A DNA stretch of 10,309 nt from Proteiniphilum sp. UBA1403 (GTDB lineage Bacteria > Bacteroidota > Bacteroidia > Bacteroidales > Dysgonomonadaceae). The notes beneath the pieces were generated by a model, which was not told the DNA's origin, did not search any database, and saw only the letters and a list, made by a program, of their open reading frames with translations. A program made the position numbers and the translations under genes. Position 1 is the first letter of the stretch; each line of letters opens with the position of its first letter. This document shows positions 8,437-10,309 of the stretch, in pieces. The stretch lies in NCBI GenBank assembly GCA_002305715.1, contig DBQD01000031.1, positions 1,557-11,865 on the forward strand, read 5' to 3'.

Positions 8437-9630
8437 CTATTTTCTTGGCAATTTAATCACCTCACTACCTGCAAGAAGGAAAGCACCTGTACCGTATACT
8501 TCCCAACTATCGGGAGAAAAGTTTTTCTGTGGATCAGCACCAATTGGCTGTACCCATCCTACCCGTCCTTCTTCATTTACACAGTGGGTTAATGCCACCC
8601 AAGTTTTCCGAACAGCTGGCAGATAGGTCTTCTTATCGAGCAACTTGTTGTTAATCCCCCAGGCTAATGCATAACAGAAGAAACCTGAACCGCTAACTTC
8701 TCCTCCGGGATAGGATTCTGGATCGAGCAAACTGGCTCTCCATAAACCATCTTCTTGCTGAAGATCTAACACCCTTTTTGCCATCTCCTTATACAGTTGT
8801 TCATAAAAAGGTCGCTCCGGATAATCGGCTGGCAACTCTTTTAGAATACGAACCAGACCACCCATTACCCAACCATTACCACGTGACCAGAAAATGCGCT
8901 GACCATTCTTTTCGTAACGATCTTTACCATCATTCTTAATCACATAGTTTAGATCGCGAGCAAAAAGCTTCTCTTCTTTATTGTAAAGCAGATCATAACA
9001 TTCTTTAAAGTATTTGTCGTTCACGGTAAAATAGGTATGATCATTTAGCGTTGCTCCTAATTTGACCAAAGTGGGAGGTGCCATAAAAAGTGCGTCGCAC
9101 CACCACCATTTAATGACATCAACCTTTCCACGGGTAGGATATGGTCGTTCAATAAAAAGGTTTACAGTATCGATTGTGGGACGAATCATCTCTTCCCTCT
9201 TTTCAAAGCGATAGAGATCGATATATGTCTGAGAAATAGCTATATCATCGGCATGATAGAACCGTTTGTTTGGACTCCATCCTGCGGTGTTCCCCATTCT
9301 TAGCAATGCATCATAAATGTCGGGCGATTGTGTAGTTTCCCATGCTGCAAAGACTCCAGCATAAAAAGCTCCGTTCGTCCAATCCTTTGTATTATGCTTC
9401 GGGTTTTGCAATTGCCAATTGGTTACTTTCAACATCAACGACTTTATTTGGTCTTCTTTAAATGCATTTTTATCGGAAGACTGTGCTACACAAAATAGGA
9501 AAGATGATTGAATTAATGTAATAAACAGGACCAACACTATGAACATACTACGAAAATGCATACGAGCTTTGCGCAATGTTACAGATGGTGATGAATGTGT
9601 TTCCGAATTGTTTGTTTTTGTTCTTTTCAT
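8437..9630 (-). CDS. GH105 unsaturated glycuronyl/rhamnogalacturonyl hydrolase, secreted
   Basis: A 397-residue glycoside hydrolase of family 105, an (alpha/alpha)6-barrel enzyme that removes the 4,5-unsaturated uronic acid at the non-reducing end of oligosaccharides made by polysaccharide lyases, by hydrating the double bond. Family hallmarks are FYHADDIAISQTYIDLY (124-140), KWWWCDALFMAPP (174-186) in which Asp179 matches the catalytic Asp of YteR-type enzymes, WSRGNGWVMGGL (248-259), QQEDGLW (291-297), SGSGFF (313-318) and YGTGAFLLAGSE (379-390). The mature length of about 348 fits the family. An N-terminal hydrophobic segment (about 29-46) followed by CVA|QSS suggests a signal peptide cleaved near residue 49; FLFC is not a good lipobox, so a soluble periplasmic enzyme is likely. 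The 5' start is uncertain: from Met1 there is an unusual 23-residue polar leader before Met24 (codon at 9561), and starting there would give a normal signal peptide. It is the first gene of the operon. Substrate (pectic RG-I, ulvan-like or other) is not decided by sequence. Confidence 0.95.
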   Translation of the reverse strand: MKRTKTNNSETHSSPSVTLRKARMHFRSMFIVLVLFITLIQSSFLFCVAQSSDKNAFKEDQIKSLMLKVTNWQLQNPKHNTKDWTNGAFYAGVFAAWETTQSPDIYDALLRMGNTAGWSPNKRFYHADDIAISQTYIDLYRFEKREEMIRPTIDTVNLFIERPYPTRGKVDVIKWWWCDALFMAPPTLVKLGATLNDHTYFTVNDKYFKECYDLLYNKEEKLFARDLNYVIKNDGKDRYEKNGQRIFWSRGNGWVMGGLVRILKELPADYPERPFYEQLYKEMAKRVLDLQQEDGLWRASLLDPESYPGGEVSGSGFFCYALAWGINNKLLDKKTYLPAVRKTWVALTHCVNEEGRVGWVQPIGADPQKNFSPDSWEVYGTGAFLLAGSEVIKLPRK

Positions 9631-9650
9631 TGTGATAATTATATTAAAAG

Positions 9651-9691
9651 ATTATAGCATTGTAACCCCTTCAGGAAGGTAATGCTATAAT
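9651..9691. repeat. 41-base interrupted inverted repeat upstream of GH105
   Basis: ATTATAGCATT (9651-9661) and AATGCTATAAT (9681-9691) are perfect 11-base inverted arms around a 19-base centre. The centre contains a smaller CCTT/AAGG pairing (9668-9671 with 9676-9679) around CAGG. The dyad ends 20 bases before the GH105 ATG. If transcription starts upstream, as the promoter candidate near 9792 suggests, this would be a 5' UTR hairpin next to the start codon; otherwise it may be a DNA operator. There is no U-run after the stem suited to a terminator on the minus strand (it reads CTTTTAATAT, only four T). Confidence 0.6.
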
Positions 9692-9791
9692 GGTATTAAT
9701 TATTATTTGTGTTACAATTGATATGATTTAACAATAATCATGGTTTTCAATACAAAACAATTTCTCTAAAAGGCTCTACCACAGATTACTT

Positions 9792-9799
9792 CAAATATA
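9792..9799 (-). promoter_or_regulatory. Candidate -7 promoter element for the GH105-susCD operon
   Basis: The minus strand reads TATATTTG, an exact TAnnTTTG match and identical to the candidate element in front of the esterase gene. Transcription would begin near 9785, giving a 5' UTR of about 155 bases that includes the inverted repeat at 9651-9691. No good TTTG -33 box is seen 19-21 bases upstream, where the DNA is an A/T tract, and chance matches are expected in such AT-rich DNA. Confidence 0.33.
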
Positions 9800-10309
9800 T
9801 TAAAATATTATATAAATTTAGCCTGCTCTATAAACCTTACAAGCTTTATGCGATAGTTATCCTAAAAAAAGACAAATAACAACAAAGGAATAAAAATATT
9901 TTTGATTTACAGAAGAACAATATTGTATAATTATCAACCTATACGCATATTTATAAATTTTCACCATGTAAGGAAAACCAAACAGATATATTATACTCGC
10001 TTGATTATAATGCATTTAAGACACATGCTTTAAAGTTTTATTTTTCAAACGATATTTATTTATTCGAATTTATTTTTATATTGCAAAAGCAGCATGTTTA
10101 ATATTTATTAATCTATATCTCAATTCATTGAATCATGTATATCAATAAAAAAATCGACCATAAAAGTATTGTTTACACACTGAATCTTGACTTTAAGAGA
10201 ATCTCTAATTGATTTAAGTAAGAGTAGTGAAATATCTTTTTTATCATTTTCCATGCAAAAAAATAGCGAAGTTGTAAATACCCTAGCAGTTATTGTTCAG
10301 CAAGTAGAT

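Larger units (their letters stand above)
9631..10309. other. AT-rich intergenic region, no convincing gene
   Basis: About 680 bases upstream of the operon, with GC far below the coding regions (for example roughly one in six bases in 10021-10080). It holds the inverted repeat and promoter candidate listed separately. No tRNA, riboswitch or CRISPR pattern is seen. Short open frames at the right edge (plus strand, open from 10184 with an ATG at 10253 and running off the window; minus strand 10120-10254, 44 codons) have no recognisable similarity. The plus-strand frame could be the beginning of a divergent gene, but this is unsupported. Confidence 0.6.

Noticed and set aside
10120..10254. Minus-strand 44-codon frame beginning MENDKKDISLLLL.
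   Set aside because: Short, in AT-rich DNA, overlapping the opposite-strand frame, with no similarity recognised.
10253..10309. Plus-strand open frame from ATG 10253 (MQKNSEVVNTLAVIVQQVD), open back to 10184, running off the right edge.
   Set aside because: Only 42 open codons, no recognisable family, no clear promoter or ribosome binding site; it may be the start of a divergent gene but cannot be supported here.

Overview
The window looks like part of a polysaccharide utilization locus (PUL) from a member of the Bacteroidota, most likely order Bacteroidales. The evidence is an adjacent SusC-type TonB-dependent transporter and SusD-type lipoprotein, two further surface-type lipoproteins behind them, moderate-to-low GC with very AT-rich spacers, mostly absent Shine-Dalgarno sequences, and TAnnTTTG-type promoter elements. 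All recognised genes lie on the minus strand, so the locus reads from right to left.

From right to left: about 680 bases of very AT-rich DNA with no convincing gene (9631-10309) precede a secreted GH105 unsaturated glycuronyl hydrolase (8437-9630). The susC-like gene (5261-8404) follows after 32 bases, the susD-like gene (3318-5255) after 5 bases, then a SusE-position lipoprotein with DUF4959/DUF5126/DUF5000-type architecture (2000-3298) and a DUF4998-type lipoprotein with a C-terminal discoidin-like domain (396-1976). The short spacers argue for one five-gene operon. A strong hairpin with a U-rich tail at about 298-336 probably ends that transcript. A second unit starts just beyond it: the first 63 codons of a secreted alpha/beta-hydrolase-type carbohydrate esterase (1-190), cut by the window edge and preceded by its own promoter-like element that overlaps a 14-bp perfect palindrome.

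Inferred function: SusC/SusD and the two extra lipoproteins capture an oligosaccharide at the cell surface and import it. In the periplasm, GH105 removes the terminal unsaturated uronic acid that a polysaccharide lyase leaves behind, and the esterase probably removes acetyl or other acyl groups. The target is therefore likely an acylated, uronate-containing polysaccharide such as a pectin (rhamnogalacturonan) or a similar lyase substrate. No lyase or regulator gene is visible here, so the exact substrate cannot be fixed.

Most of the window is a conventional PUL and I see no wholly new system. The points worth a second look are the 41-base dyad next to the GH105 start, the operator-like palindrome at the esterase promoter, matching promoter elements on the two transcription units, a duplicated module inside the DUF4998 lipoprotein, and the long AT-rich leader.
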